64,000 nt of DNA from an uncultured Clostridium sp. (GTDB taxonomy: Bacteria > Bacillota > Clostridia > TANB77 > CAG-508), in assembly GCA_900554815.1 (NCBI GenBank), contig USIO01000002.1, forward strand, positions 1 to 64,000, given 5' to 3'. Position 1 is the stretch's first letter. Each line of letters starts with the position of its first letter. The notes under the pieces are model-generated. The model saw only the letters and a program-made list of their open reading frames with translations. It was not told the origin of the DNA and did no database searches. Positions 53,169-63,944 of the stretch are shown piece by piece. The translations under genes and the position numbers were made by a program.

Positions 53169-54545
53169 CTACTTATTTTTTGTTATTGTTAAATATTTTA
53201 TTGTTACTAAATTGTATAATAAGAATGTAATAATTCCCCAAAATACAATCATACCAAAGCTATTTATAATTGATAATTTTGAAAATGTAAATACAATAGC
53301 AACAGCACATAAAGGTATTCCTAGTTTTAAATATTTAAAATAAGTATCTTTAAATATAATGCTTATATTCTCTTTGTTTTTGCGTAAATTTTTTAAGTAG
53401 CTTAGTAAGAACAAATACTCAAATATGCTAATTATAATAATTCCCATAATGCTATTAGTTGTAATTATACAGTTACCATATCTAACAAATAATAATAAAA
53501 TTGCTATGAATCCTACAAATCCAATTCCCATATTTAGCCCATTTATGTCATTTCTAATAATTAAGTATATTATCATAATACCAACAGAAATTATAGCAAT
53601 TACACTTACTATCTTTATGTCTGTTTCTGTTATATTAGGGTTAATCGTATTGTTATATTCTAAAACATATTGAATTGGAAGTTCTCCTTGTTTTATTAAA
53701 GTAGAAATAAGGGTAGCTTCTGTAACAATATTCTCTAGTTCTTCTTGTGTTGTTATATTACTTCCTAGAGGAAGTTGTAAAATTCCATTAGACATGGTTT
53801 GTCCAAAATAAGTTGTAGTAAGTATTTCGTCATCTAACTTTAAAGTTACATTTTTAGTTGTATCATTGCCTTCTTCGTCTTGTGTTTTTACATAAGTTTT
53901 GCTAATTTCTTCTAATTTAGCCCTATCTTCTTTTTTAAATTCAATATTTAAATATACAGTTGTTCCATTTTCTGTTGTATTATATAAAACATCTGTTGTC
54001 TTTATATTATTACTATTTAGCAAAACTTCGTTAGTATCACTATCTATTAATTCAAATCCTCCATTTGCAGCAATTAGTTGGACATATGTATCGGTTAAAG
54101 AATTTTCTGGTAAGCTAACCCAAACAGTTCCATTTTCTCCTTTTCTTAGGTCATATTCTGGAACTTGAAAATCGTTAAGTCTATTTTCAATTATTGTTTT
54201 TGTTAAATTAAAATTTTCTTCTATTAAAATATCTTGGCTATTTATTGGTACTTCTTTAGTTGTCTGTCCCTCTGGTAATTCTTCATCTTCTGAATGTTCT
54301 TCTCCTTCTTCGTGTGTATGTTCTACCATATTCCCCTCTGCATCATAATAAACAGTTTCTGTAGTATCATCTACTTTTAGAATAACTTCTCTTCTTTTTC
54401 CAAACTCCATTCCAGTTTGATAATCTGGTATAACATTTTCATACTTGTTTAGTCTTTTTTGGTATATACCAATAAAAGAAATAATTGATAATAATATTAT
54501 TATTAAAATAATTGTTAGCGTTCTTAAAAAATTATTTTGTTTCAC
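53169..54545 (-). CDS. SecD-like protein translocase subunit
   Basis: 458 aa. N-terminal helix (~8-26), a P1-like extracytoplasmic domain with an unusual acidic His/Glu-rich insert (~70-95), a conserved VWVSLPENSLTDTYVQLIAANGGFELID region, GILQLPLGSNITTQEELENIV and LIKQGELPIQYVLE typical of SecD, then five to six membrane helices. Works with the SecF-like protein. Divergent from the usual SecD. Confidence 0.8.
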   Translation of the reverse strand: MKQNNFLRTLTIILIIILLSIISFIGIYQKRLNKYENVIPDYQTGMEFGKRREVILKVDDTTETVYYDAEGNMVEHTHEEGEEHSEDEELPEGQTTKEVPINSQDILIEENFNLTKTIIENRLNDFQVPEYDLRKGENGTVWVSLPENSLTDTYVQLIAANGGFELIDSDTNEVLLNSNNIKTTDVLYNTTENGTTVYLNIEFKKEDRAKLEEISKTYVKTQDEEGNDTTKNVTLKLDDEILTTTYFGQTMSNGILQLPLGSNITTQEELENIVTEATLISTLIKQGELPIQYVLEYNNTINPNITETDIKIVSVIAIISVGIMIIYLIIRNDINGLNMGIGFVGFIAILLLFVRYGNCIITTNSIMGIIIISIFEYLFLLSYLKNLRKNKENISIIFKDTYFKYLKLGIPLCAVAIVFTFSKLSIINSFGMIVFWGIITFLLYNLVTIKYLTITKNK

Positions 54546-54556
54546 AGTTTTTCCTC

Positions 54557-55216
54557 CTACAATAGTTTTGTATCATTAATAATTAATTCAAACCATATTT
54601 TTAAAAATTTTGCTGCGTATTTGCTCATCATTGTTCTATGCATAAATATTTCAAAATAATCTAATACAGGGCAAATATTTGTATCTATAGTTAAATCTAA
54701 TGTAATAGTTCTTTTTGGTACATCTAATCTTAAATCAGCATCTGTAACTGCATAGTTTACTCTATCATGAATGTCAAACACTGAAATATTAGTTTTGCAT
54801 ACTCTGGCTCTATGAACGTCAGACTTATCGGCTAAAATTAAGGCTGCTGAAATTTCATTAACTGCTGTTCCAGTTTCTTCATCATGATTACCTATTGCCA
54901 TCATTATTTCTGTTCTTTCTTTAACATCCATTCCTAAATCTTTTAATATATTATAAGCCAAAATAGCACCAGTATGAGCATGGTCTACTCTATTTACACA
55001 ATTTCCAATGTCGTGCATATATCCTGCAATTTGCGCTAATTCGACTTTTCTTTCATCATAGCCTAAATCCTTTAAAATTTGTCCTGCTCTTTTCGAAACA
55101 ATGTTTACATGTCTAACAGAATGCTCTGTATATCCAAGAACATCTAATTGTTTTTGCGAGCCAACTACTAGTTCTTTAATCTCCGCATTTTCTTTAACAT
55201 CTTTTAGAGTTACCAC
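54557..55216 (-). CDS. HD-domain phosphohydrolase
   Basis: 219 aa. Metal site residues in EHSVRHVNIV (His), GYMHDIGN (HD) and VDHAHTGAIL, then GNHDEE and a final Asp region (LADKSDVHRAR). Possibly a nucleotide or signalling-nucleotide hydrolase. Located between secD and pfk with 12 bp to secD. Confidence 0.85.
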   Translation of the reverse strand: MVTLKDVKENAEIKELVVGSQKQLDVLGYTEHSVRHVNIVSKRAGQILKDLGYDERKVELAQIAGYMHDIGNCVNRVDHAHTGAILAYNILKDLGMDVKERTEIMMAIGNHDEETGTAVNEISAALILADKSDVHRARVCKTNISVFDIHDRVNYAVTDADLRLDVPKRTITLDLTIDTNICPVLDYFEIFMHRTMMSKYAAKFLKIWFELIINDTKLL

Positions 55217-55273
55217 TGTTTTATCCTCCTTGGGAATAATTTTTTTATTTTATGTTATTAATTCAAAATATTG

Positions 55274-56413
55274 TTAATCTCCTAAACAAATTCCTATATT
55301 TCTTGCTGTTTTTGTTAAGTCGTGGTCTTCTGTTACAACTCTTGTATTGCTTTCTTCTGTTCCGCCCTGTACAGCTCCTATTTTTTTGTTGTCCCCCACA
55401 ACATCTTCTAATGGAACACAATCTAGTTTTCCATTTTTTATAACAGTTAATACATTAAATTTTCCTTGCATAGCTAGTTCTATTGCTTTTGCACCATATT
55501 TTGTAGATAATACCCTATCAAATGAAGTTGGTGTACCTCCTCTTTGCATATAACCTAAAGTTGTATTTCTAGTAACTAATCCTGTTCTTTTTTCTAATTC
55601 TCTTGCTACTTTATCTCCTGCTCCACCTAATTTTATATTAATAACTCCTTCTCCTCCATCTCTTACCTCTTGTACTTCCATGTTTCCACCTTTTGGTGTT
55701 GCACCTTCTCCAACTACAACCACTGCAAAGTTTTTTCCCATAGCTTGTCTTTTTTTTATGCTTGCTACTACTTTATCAATATCATATGGAATTTCTGGAA
55801 TTAAAGCAACGTCTGCTCCACCTGCTATTGCAGATTCTAGTGCAATCCATCCAGCATATCTTCCCATAACTTCTAAGCACATAATTCTATTATGTGTTTC
55901 TGCTGTTGTATGTAACCTATCTATTGCATCTGTTGCAACTTGCACAGCAGTATTATATCCAAAAGTAATATCTGTGCATGCTACGTCATTGTCTATTGTC
56001 TTTGGAACTCCAATTACTTTTAATCCTCTTAGTGTAAAATCTCTTGCTGATTTTTGTGTACTGTCTCCACCTAATGTAAAAATACAATCAATTTCATCTT
56101 TCTTTACATTTTGTACACATTTTTCCGATAAATCTTGGTATGTTATATTTCCTTTATCATCAACTACTTTATAATTAAATACATTGGCATTTAAAGATGA
56201 ACCTATAATAGAACCACCTTTGTGTAATATTCCCGAAGCATTATCTTTAGTACTTAATTTTACGTAATTATTGTTTAGTAATCCATTATAGCCATCAATA
56301 AAACCCAAGCATTCAATGTTATTTTCTTCCGCTGTTTTTACAATTGCTCTTATTACTGCATTAAAACCAGATACATCTCCACCATTTGCAAGTATTGCAA
56401 CTCTTTTTATCAT
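55274..56413 (-). CDS. pfk: 6-phosphofructokinase family enzyme
   Basis: 379 aa from 56413 (AAAGGAGG before ATG). LANGGDVSGFNAVIRAI at the N-terminus; LGGDST (~105) and PKTIDND (~127) in place of the ATP-PFK GGDGS and PGTIDND; MGRYAGWIAL; GYMQRGGTPTSFDR. Lys instead of Gly in the PKTIDND motif is seen in PPi-dependent and mixed-type (group III) PFKs, so the phosphoryl donor is uncertain. Part of a glycolysis pair with pyk. Confidence 0.9.
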   Translation of the reverse strand: MIKRVAILANGGDVSGFNAVIRAIVKTAEENNIECLGFIDGYNGLLNNNYVKLSTKDNASGILHKGGSIIGSSLNANVFNYKVVDDKGNITYQDLSEKCVQNVKKDEIDCIFTLGGDSTQKSARDFTLRGLKVIGVPKTIDNDVACTDITFGYNTAVQVATDAIDRLHTTAETHNRIMCLEVMGRYAGWIALESAIAGGADVALIPEIPYDIDKVVASIKKRQAMGKNFAVVVVGEGATPKGGNMEVQEVRDGGEGVINIKLGGAGDKVARELEKRTGLVTRNTTLGYMQRGGTPTSFDRVLSTKYGAKAIELAMQGKFNVLTVIKNGKLDCVPLEDVVGDNKKIGAVQGGTEESNTRVVTEDHDLTKTARNIGICLGD

Positions 56414-56509
56414 AAAATTTTCCTCCTTTAGAATCATTTAAACTAATCACATTATATCAGTTTTAATCATATTTGCAATAGTAATTTATTTTTTATTCCA
56501 AAAATATAT

Positions 56510-56564
56510 AAAAATTAAAAAGAGATGTTTAGTTTTGTTCTCTAAACATCTCTTTTTAATTTTT
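56510..56564 (-). terminator. Terminator after pyk
   Basis: AAAAATTAAAAAGAGATG-TTTAG / CTAAA-CATCTCTTTTTAATTTTT, a perfect stem of over 20 bp with a 9-nt loop, T-rich on the 3' side in either direction. It overlaps the pyk stop. Confidence 0.85.
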
Positions 56565-57993
56565 ATACTTTAAGAATTCCGCCTATCATTCTGTTTAAGC
56601 TGTTTTGTGTTTCTAATTCCGTTTTTCCACCAGATATAACAATACAATCTCCAGTTCTAATAATTCCTTCATTTTTTAGATTTTCAATTACTTTTTCTAA
56701 TATTTTTTCTATATTATTTTCATTTTCAGTTATAAGAATAGGCTTAATGTTCCAGCTTAAACCTAATTGGCGATAAGTAATTTCACTTTTGGTTACAGCA
56801 TATATTGGGCATTGTGGTCCAAAACTAGAAATTAGCCTTGGAGTGTCTCCACACTCTGTATAAACTAAAATTAATTTAGCGTCTACATTCATTGCATTAG
56901 AACATATTGAATGATTAATATGGAATTCATAATTAGAAGATGGTTCTTCATATACTCTATTCCTAAACCTTTTCCAATATTTGATGCTCCCTTCTACTTT
57001 TTTGGCAATAGTATCCATGGCTCTTACACATTCAACTGGAAATTTTCCCATTGCTGTTTCTCCAGACAACATAATTGCTGAACTACCGTCAAATACTGCA
57101 TTTGCAACATCACTTACTTCTGCCCTTGTAGGTCTTGGGTTGTCGCACATAGATTCTAACATTTGTGTAGCAGTAATAACTGGTTTTCCTGCTCTATAGG
57201 TTTTTTTAATAAATTGTTTTTGTAAAATTGGAACTTCTTCCATAGGTATTTCTACTCCTAAATCACCACGAGCTATCATAATTCCATCCGATACTTCTAG
57301 TATTTGGTCAAAGTTATCAATTCCTTCTCTATTTTCTATTTTAGAAATAATTTTAATATGATTACCATCATTTTGTTTTAATACTTCTTTAATAGCTAAT
57401 ACATCTGCTGGCTTTCTAACAAAAGATGCCGCAATATAATCAAATCCAACTTTAATTCCATATTTAATGTCTTCTTCATCTTTTTCTGTAATACTTGGTA
57501 AATTTAATACTAAATTTGGAATATTAATGCTTTTGGTATTTGTTAATTTCCCACCATGAATAACTGTACAAACTATATCTTTATTTTTTATTTCCTTTAC
57601 TGTTAATTCAATAGTTCCATCATTAACTAATATGGTGCTTCCTATAGATACATCTTTATATAATTCCTTATAACTTACTGAAACTTCATTTTCGTTTCCG
57701 AGTTTATCTTCATTTAATAAAATAAATGTTTCTCCATTGTTTAAATTAATACCATTGTTTTCAAACTTGCCAATTCTAATTTCTGGTCCTTTTGTATCCA
57801 ATAGTAGCGGGATTGGTAAGCCTAATTCTGCTCTTACTTTTTTAAATAAGTTTATTCTTTCTTCTTGATCTTGGTAGTTTCCATGTGAAAAATTTATTCT
57901 TCCTACGTTCATTCCAGCAAGCATTAATTCTCTTAGTTTTTCTTCGTTATCTACTGCTGGTCCCATTGTACAAACTATTTTTGTCTTCCTCAA
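56563..57993 (-). CDS. pyk: Pyruvate kinase
   Basis: 476 aa. TKIVCTMGPAVDN start, GMNVGRINFSHG, LLDTKGPEIRIG, the signature KIENREGIDNFD, IMIARGDLGVEIP, ATQMLESM and SGETAMGKFPVE. It lacks the extra C-terminal PEP-utilising domain found in Bacillus pyruvate kinases. Catalyses the last step of glycolysis. No in-frame CGG. Confidence 0.97.
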   Translation of the reverse strand: MRKTKIVCTMGPAVDNEEKLRELMLAGMNVGRINFSHGNYQDQEERINLFKKVRAELGLPIPLLLDTKGPEIRIGKFENNGINLNNGETFILLNEDKLGNENEVSVSYKELYKDVSIGSTILVNDGTIELTVKEIKNKDIVCTVIHGGKLTNTKSINIPNLVLNLPSITEKDEEDIKYGIKVGFDYIAASFVRKPADVLAIKEVLKQNDGNHIKIISKIENREGIDNFDQILEVSDGIMIARGDLGVEIPMEEVPILQKQFIKKTYRAGKPVITATQMLESMCDNPRPTRAEVSDVANAVFDGSSAIMLSGETAMGKFPVECVRAMDTIAKKVEGSIKYWKRFRNRVYEEPSSNYEFHINHSICSNAMNVDAKLILVYTECGDTPRLISSFGPQCPIYAVTKSEITYRQLGLSWNIKPILITENENNIEKILEKVIENLKNEGIIRTGDCIVISGGKTELETQNSLNRMIGGILKV

Positions 57994-58069
57994 AATATTT
58001 CATTCCTTCCTTTTTTGTTATATATGTATTACAAATTATATATATTTTATTAGTATATGTGTTATTGTG

Positions 58070-60638
58070 TTACTTTGTTATCCATTTTACTAAATTCATA
58101 TTTTCTGAATCTATAAGCATTTTATGTTTTGGCATAATTCTAAATGTATATCCATAATTACCACCTGTAGTTAGTTCAATCTTTCCTGCAAAAGTGTATG
58201 TTTTATTTTCTTCGTCTTCATTTATTAGTTTCATTGGAATAATTGCAATATTTTCTATTGTTCCATTTTCCAAAATTTTTCCATAATAAGTTTGCACTTC
58301 TATATTTTCTACTGAAATATTAGGTAATTTTACACTACACATTACATCAATATTATTGCCAGCATCTATTGTAATGTTATCTAAATTATTAATTTGGGAA
58401 ATTTCAATATCATTCCAATTTGCAACTATATTTTCTTTCCATGTATTGTATTCTGTTACTAAATCAAGTTTGCTAAAGTATTCATTAGTCATATCACAAA
58501 GTGGCATATATAGTTTTTCTATATAGTCTATTAGCATTCTTGCTGTGCTGAATTTTCCTCCTGTACTAATAATAGAATTTTTCATTAACTTAATCCATTG
58601 GCTTGATAGTCCATTTTTATCTTTATTATAATAAGCTTGTATGATTTTGTTTTCTAATGTTGTATAAATGCTTTCACTATCTGCTAAATCTTGTGCTTCA
58701 TAAGATTCATATTCCTCATTTGTCCCAATTGCCCAACCGTTTTTTTGGTTATATCCTTCTGCCCACCAACCATCTAATACACTAAAATTTATTACTCCAT
58801 TAATGGCTGCTTTTTGTCCACTCGTTCCTGAGGCTTCCATTGGTCTTCTAGGATTGTTTAGCCATATGTCTACTCCACTTACTAAATATCTTGCTATAGC
58901 AATATTATAATCCTCTAGTAAGAAAATTTTTCCCTTGAATTGTGGCATTGCAGATATTTCATGAATATATTTAATTAGATTTTGTCCTTCTTTGTCTGCT
59001 GGATGTGCCTTACCTGCAAATATAATTTGAACTGGTTTATCTGCATCATTTAGTATTTGAGTAATTCTTTCTAAATCTTTAAAAATTAAAGTTGCTCTTT
59101 TATATGTAGCAAATCTTCTTGCGAATCCTATTGTTAGAATATCTGATTTTAATTCTGGAACCATATCTTTTATAATGTCGTAGCTCATTCCTGATTTTCG
59201 TAGTCGACTTATTAAGTTACTTTTTGTTAAGTCTAGTAATTTTTCTTTTCTTTTCATGTGCTCATTCCAAAGTTTTTCATCCGGTATAGAGTCAATTTTT
59301 TTCCAAACTGTGTCGTCATATATATTATCTTGCCAATATGGAATTAAATATTTGTTATATAATTCTTTAATTCCTGGTGCTAACCATGAACAAGTGTGTA
59401 CTCCGTTTGTTACATATGTAATTGGTGATTCATTTGCTGCTATTTCTGGCCATATGTCTGAAAATAGTTCTCTAGAGACTGCCCCATGTAATTTGCTTAC
59501 ACCATTTTTTTTGCCTGCAATTTTAAGAGCTAATATGCCCATATTAAACCCAGTTCCTAATTCTTTATCTTTCGTACTCATTCCTAGTCTTAAAAATTCT
59601 TCTCTAGAAAGTCCAATTCTTCCCCAGAAATTTTTAAAATATTTTTCTACAAGTGCTATATCAAATATATCATTTCCTGCTGGCACAGGAGTATGTGTTG
59701 TAAATACTGTTTTAGCTGTTACAATTTCTTTAGCAATATTAAAAGATACTTGTTTTTCAGCCATTATATCTTTTATTAGTTCAACTGTAACAAAAGAAGA
59801 ATGTCCTTCATTCATATGGTATATGGTTGGATTTAGCCCTAATTTTTTTAGTAAGTTTACTCCACCCATTCCAAGCACAATTTCTTGTTGAATTCTCATT
59901 TCTCTGTCTCCACCATATAAATGTAGAGTAACATTTTTATAGTCATCTGTGTTTTGGTCAATATCAGAATCTAATAAATATAGAGTTACTCTTCCAACAT
60001 TAATTTTCCATACTTTTAAATATATTTTTTTTCTAGGGAATCTTACATCTATTATTAATTCCTCTCCATTTTCATTTACAACAGGTATAATAGGTAAATT
60101 ATATAAATCTATATTTTTATATTCTGTTTCTTGTACTCCATATTTATTAATTTTTTGATGAAAATAACCGTTTTTATATAGTAGTCCTACAGCAACAAAA
60201 GGAACTCCTAAATCACTTGCAGATTTTAAATGGTCTCCAGACAAAATTCCGCAATCCACCAGAATATATTGGTAATATTTCATCTAATCCATATTCTGCT
60301 GAAAAATATGCTATTAAGTCATTTTTATGGTTAGGATATTTTTTAGAAAACCATGTGGATTTGCTATTCATGTATCCTTCAAAATTTTCTACAATTTTAT
60401 CATATTCTTTTAAAAATTCGTTATCTGTTGTGACTTTCTCTAGTTTTGATTGTTCTACTAGTTTTAAAAATTTAACTGGATTCTTCCCGCATGTTTCCCA
60501 TAAGTCTATATCTAACATCTTAAATAGCCTCAAAAATTCTGTATTCCAAGACCACCATAAGTTCTTGGCTATATCTGATAATTTTTCAATTCTTTTAGGT
60601 AATTGTGGGTTAACTGTTATTCTATTAAAAACGTACAT
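58070..60638 (-). CDS. glgP: Alpha-glucan (glycogen) phosphorylase, +1 shift at CGG
   Basis: Part 1 (from 60638) holds the DUF3417-type N-terminus (RIEKLSDIAKNLWWSWN) and the AYFSAEYGLDEILPIYSGG segment, then TTG-CGG-AAT (60251-60249). Skipping one C gives TTG-GGA-ATT-TTG-TCT-GGA-GAC-CAT, the invariant YSGGLGILSGDHLKSASDL. Part 2 continues through GGDREMRIQQEIVLGMGG, AVSRELFSDIW and the PLP-binding region near EASGTSGQKAAING. Joined length 855 aa, normal for this Thermotoga/Clostridia-type phosphorylase. Unshifted translation would stop after 141 residues. Confidence 0.95.
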
Positions 60639-60719
60639 TAAATTTTCCTCCTATGTATTTCTTATATAATTTTAACTTCATTTTGTTAAATTATATATTT
60701 TATAACTTTTTTAAATAAT

Positions 60720-61406
60720 TTACTTATTCTTCTTTTTTATTATAGTAATAATTATTATAACAATTATTACTACAATAATTCCTGCAATCATAATTGGTGA
60801 AACTGTAATAATTGGTTTTTCTTGTATTTCATTAAATTGAATTGTATCTACAATATTTTTTAATTCATCTTGTTGTACATTAGAATATTTGCTATTTAAT
60901 GTTATAGTAATTGCCTTTCCATTTACTATTGTATAATATTGGTATATTGTTGTTGTACCATTTATAAATTTAGTATATATGTATTTTATTTCATTATGTT
61001 CATAAAGATTTTGTTCTTCTACTTGTGCATCTCCAGCAGTTGCTAAAATTTCTTTTTTTAAATCTTCTATTTCTTTTTCGTCTAAAGAAGTTAAATGGAA
61101 ATTATTTTTAGTTCTCGTATTTTCAATTACAGAAATTATAAGCTCTTTAGATAAATTACTGCTTAATCCATTATATACTATTCCATTTTGATTATATTGA
61201 TTTTTTAATTCCTCACTTGTTACTCTCAATACTGTTTCATAATAAGAAATTTTGGTATCATTATTATCTATACCCGATTTTAGGTCATAATACTCATCTG
61301 GTAATTCTATTTTCATTCCAATTTCAGAAAATTCTTCTGCCATAACACAAATACTAGTAGATAAAAGCATTACTGCTAAAATAAATCCTACAATTATTTT
61401 TTTCAT
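60720..61406 (-). CDS. Exported protein with C-terminal membrane anchor
   Basis: 228 aa. Signal peptide (residues 1-~23, IIVGFILAVMLLSTSICVMA), an extracellular alpha/beta domain (~30-195; resembles small proteins predicting a PsbP/DUF-like fold), and a C-terminal helix (~200-222) followed by KKKNK. Function unknown. Confidence 0.7.
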   Translation of the reverse strand: MKKIIVGFILAVMLLSTSICVMAEEFSEIGMKIELPDEYYDLKSGIDNNDTKISYYETVLRVTSEELKNQYNQNGIVYNGLSSNLSKELIISVIENTRTKNNFHLTSLDEKEIEDLKKEILATAGDAQVEEQNLYEHNEIKYIYTKFINGTTTIYQYYTIVNGKAITITLNSKYSNVQQDELKNIVDTIQFNEIQEKPIITVSPIMIAGIIVVIIVIIIITIIKKKNK

Positions 61407-61475
61407 TTTTTAGTTCTCCTTTTTATATATTTTTTTCATCTTTATTATTATAAACATTAAATAAAAAGTTGTAAA

Positions 61476-62160
61476 CTATTTTAATAAATCTTTTACAACT
61501 TCTCCTGCAATAATTAGTCCTGCAACTGGTGGAACAAACGAAACACTCCCCGGAATTGGTGTATTTGTTTTCTTTGGCTCTTCTTTAGAATAAATTACTT
61601 TTAGTTTTTTTACACCAATATTTCTTAACTGTTTTCTTAATGCTTTTGCTAGTGGGCACACCTGTGTTTTATAAATATCCGATACTTCTAGCATAGTTGG
61701 ATTAAGTTTATTTCCTGTTCCCATACAAGAAATTATTGGAATATTATATCTTCCGAGCAATTTCTACTAAACTAACCTTTGCAGTCACATTATCTATTGC
61801 ATCTATAATGTACGAATAAGAAGAGTCTACTAATTCTTCTACATTATTTGGTAAGCAGTATTGCTTTATTACCTCTATTTTTGCTTCTGGATTAATATCT
61901 AACATTCTATTTTTCATTACATCTACTTTATATTTTCCAATTGTATTGTGGCTTGCATGGATTTGTCTATTTAGATTTGTTAATGAAATTTTGTCTTTAT
62001 CTATTAGGACAAAATTGCCTATTCCAGCTCTTATTAGTCCTTCTGCTACAAATGATCCTACTCCACCTATTCCAAAGATTACTACTTTAGATTGGTGGAG
62101 TTTTTGCAAACCATCTTTCCCAATTAGCATTTCTGTTCTTGAAAACTGATTTTCTTCCAT
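61476..62160 (-). CDS. tcdA: tRNA threonylcarbamoyladenosine dehydratase-like E1 enzyme (TcdA/ThiF), +1 shift at CGG
   Basis: Part 1 (from 62160) has the ThiF ATP site GIGGVGSFVAEGLIRAGIG and LIDKDKISLTNLNRQ, SYIIDAIDNVTAK, then GCT-CGG-AAG-ATA-TAA (CGG at 61755-61753). Skipping one C gives GGA-AGA-TAT-AAT-ATT-CCA, leading into RYNIPIISCMGTGNKLNP, DIYKTQVCPLAK and PIPGSVSFVPPVAGLIIAGEVV. Joined length 227 aa. It cyclises t6A to ct6A in tRNAs reading ANN codons. The exact base skipped is less certain here than in the other genes because the family varies at this turn. Confidence 0.88.
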
Positions 62161-62163
62161 AGC

Positions 62164-62808
62164 TTAATTTTTACGCTTTCCAAAGATTGATAGCAACCTT
62201 AAGAATATATTAATAAAATCAAGATATATTTCCATAGCACCATATATGTGCAATTTATTCTCTGGTATAATGTCTGTATATTGTAATCGTTTTATTCTTT
62301 GAATATCATAGGCAGTTATTCCAAAAAATACTATTAAAACAACCCATGAAATAACAAGATCAAAAGTTGAACTTTGTGTAAATAAATTAATAACACTTGT
62401 AATAATAGCTGCAATTAAAAAACCATATAGCATTGGTGCAAACCTTCCTAAGTCCATATTAGTTTTATAACCTAAAAATCCTATTGTTGCAAATCCAATT
62501 GCTGCTGTAAAAAAGCAAATAAAAATAGATTCAATTTCAAATGCAAAAAAGATTGTAGATAGAGTAACACCATTAATAATTGCATAAACAAAATATAAAA
62601 TTGCAACTACTGCTGGAGGTAATTTTTTAAATAAAAATGAAAATAATAATACCACTATTATTTCTACAATTAGTAATATTGAAAATGTGTTATTAAATAC
62701 AAATTGAAACATCAATCCTGTTTTAAAAGTATACCATGATACAATTCCTGTTACCAATAATCCTAAAAACATCCATAATAACGTTTTGCTTAAAACTTTA
62801 TTTTCCAT
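62164..62808 (-). CDS. Bax inhibitor-1/YccA family membrane protein
   Basis: 214 aa with seven hydrophobic helices and the family's late GITAYDIQRIKRL and AMEIYLDFINIFLRLLSIFG segment. Members form pH-sensitive calcium leak channels or stress-related membrane proteins. It ends four bases before the tcdA start, so they are probably co-transcribed. Confidence 0.9.
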   Translation of the reverse strand: MENKVLSKTLLWMFLGLLVTGIVSWYTFKTGLMFQFVFNNTFSILLIVEIIVVLLFSFLFKKLPPAVVAILYFVYAIINGVTLSTIFFAFEIESIFICFFTAAIGFATIGFLGYKTNMDLGRFAPMLYGFLIAAIITSVINLFTQSSTFDLVISWVVLIVFFGITAYDIQRIKRLQYTDIIPENKLHIYGAMEIYLDFINIFLRLLSIFGKRKN

Positions 62809-62837
62809 ATATTCACTTCCTTATTTTTTTGCGTTTT

Positions 62838-63281
62838 TTATAATGCATTAACAATATCTTGTTTGTCTTTCACTCCAACAAATGTTGCTGTAGGTTTGCC
62901 ATTTTTAAAAATAATAATTGTTGGTATGCTCATAACACTATATTTCATTGCTAGGTCTTGGTTTTTGTCAACATCTACTTTTACCACTTTTACATTGCTG
63001 TTTTCTTCTGCAATGTTTTCAATTATAGGGGACATCATTTTACATGGCCCACACCAAGTAGCAAAAAAGTCTACTAATACAGTAGTTTGTGAATCGAGTA
63101 CCTCCTTTTCAAAATCTTGGCTCATAATTTCTGCTACATTCATTTTGTTTTCCTCCTTTTCACTTTTATTTATTTGTTTATTTATATAAGAATTCATTAT
63201 ATAGTTATATAAAACTGTAAGTATTACTACTATTATAATAAATATTATTATTTGTAGTATTAGTTTCTTCTTTTTATCCAT
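62838..63281 (-). CDS. Thioredoxin with N-terminal membrane anchor and internal start
   Basis: 147 aa. One membrane helix (~7-25) precedes a full thioredoxin domain (LVDFFATWCGPCKMM, active site WCGPC ~80; cis-Pro in SIPTII). A perfect AAAGGAGG site lies before Met47 (63143), which would give a 101-aa soluble thioredoxin, so two forms may be made. Next to ccdA, fitting an extracytoplasmic electron-transfer pair. Confidence 0.9.
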   Translation of the reverse strand: MDKKKKLILQIIIFIIIVVILTVLYNYIMNSYINKQINKSEKEENKMNVAEIMSQDFEKEVLDSQTTVLVDFFATWCGPCKMMSPIIENIAEENSNVKVVKVDVDKNQDLAMKYSVMSIPTIIIFKNGKPTATFVGVKDKQDIVNAL

Positions 63282-63308
63282 TTACATATCCTTTCTTTTA
63301 AGTTTATT

Positions 63309-63941
63309 TTATTTAATAATAACTATAATCCCACTTATTATTAAAATAATTCCTGCAATTTTATTAATTATATTATAATTATTTTTAATTAATTGAAAGG
63401 TTGTTTTTAGTTTTTCTAAAAATATTGCTGTTATTATAAAAGGAATTCCTAGCCCTAAAGAGTATAAAAATAGCATAATAACTCCCTGTGTAATACAACC
63501 ATATGTTGCACTCATTATCAAGGCAGAACTTAAAAAAACTCCAACGCATGGCGTCCAGCAAATCGAAAACAATATTCCAAATAAAATAGAAGAAAAAAAG
63601 CTTAAGTCTTTTTCTTTTCGTTTTATTCCTTTTGTTTTGTTTAATATTTTAATTCGTAATATTCCCATATAATGCAATCCAAATAATATAATAATTATTC
63701 CAAAAACAATATTAATATAATAAATATATTTTTGAATTATTTTCCCAAGTGTGCTTGCAAATACTCCTAACAATATAAACAAAATTGTAAATCCTAGTAT
63801 AAACCCTAGTGCATTAATTATAGTTTTTTTTAAGCTTTTATCTTGTCCTGCAAAATATGATATATACATTGGTAGCATTGGCAAAACACAAGGAGAAATA
63901 AAAGACGCAAATCCTTCTATAAAAATTAATAAATAATCCAT
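63309..63941 (-). CDS. ccdA: CcdA-type cytochrome c biogenesis / thiol-disulfide transporter
   Basis: 210 aa with six membrane helices. Conserved FISPCVLPMLPMYISYFAG near the N-terminus and ICWTPCVGVFLSSAL (~128) supply the two reactive cysteines. It moves reducing equivalents from cytoplasmic thioredoxin across the membrane; the neighbouring anchored thioredoxin is the likely partner. Confidence 0.93.
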   Translation of the reverse strand: MDYLLIFIEGFASFISPCVLPMLPMYISYFAGQDKSLKKTIINALGFILGFTILFILLGVFASTLGKIIQKYIYYINIVFGIIIILFGLHYMGILRIKILNKTKGIKRKEKDLSFFSSILFGILFSICWTPCVGVFLSSALIMSATYGCITQGVIMLFLYSLGLGIPFIITAIFLEKLKTTFQLIKNNYNIINKIAGIILIISGIIVIIK

Positions 63942-63944
63942 TTT

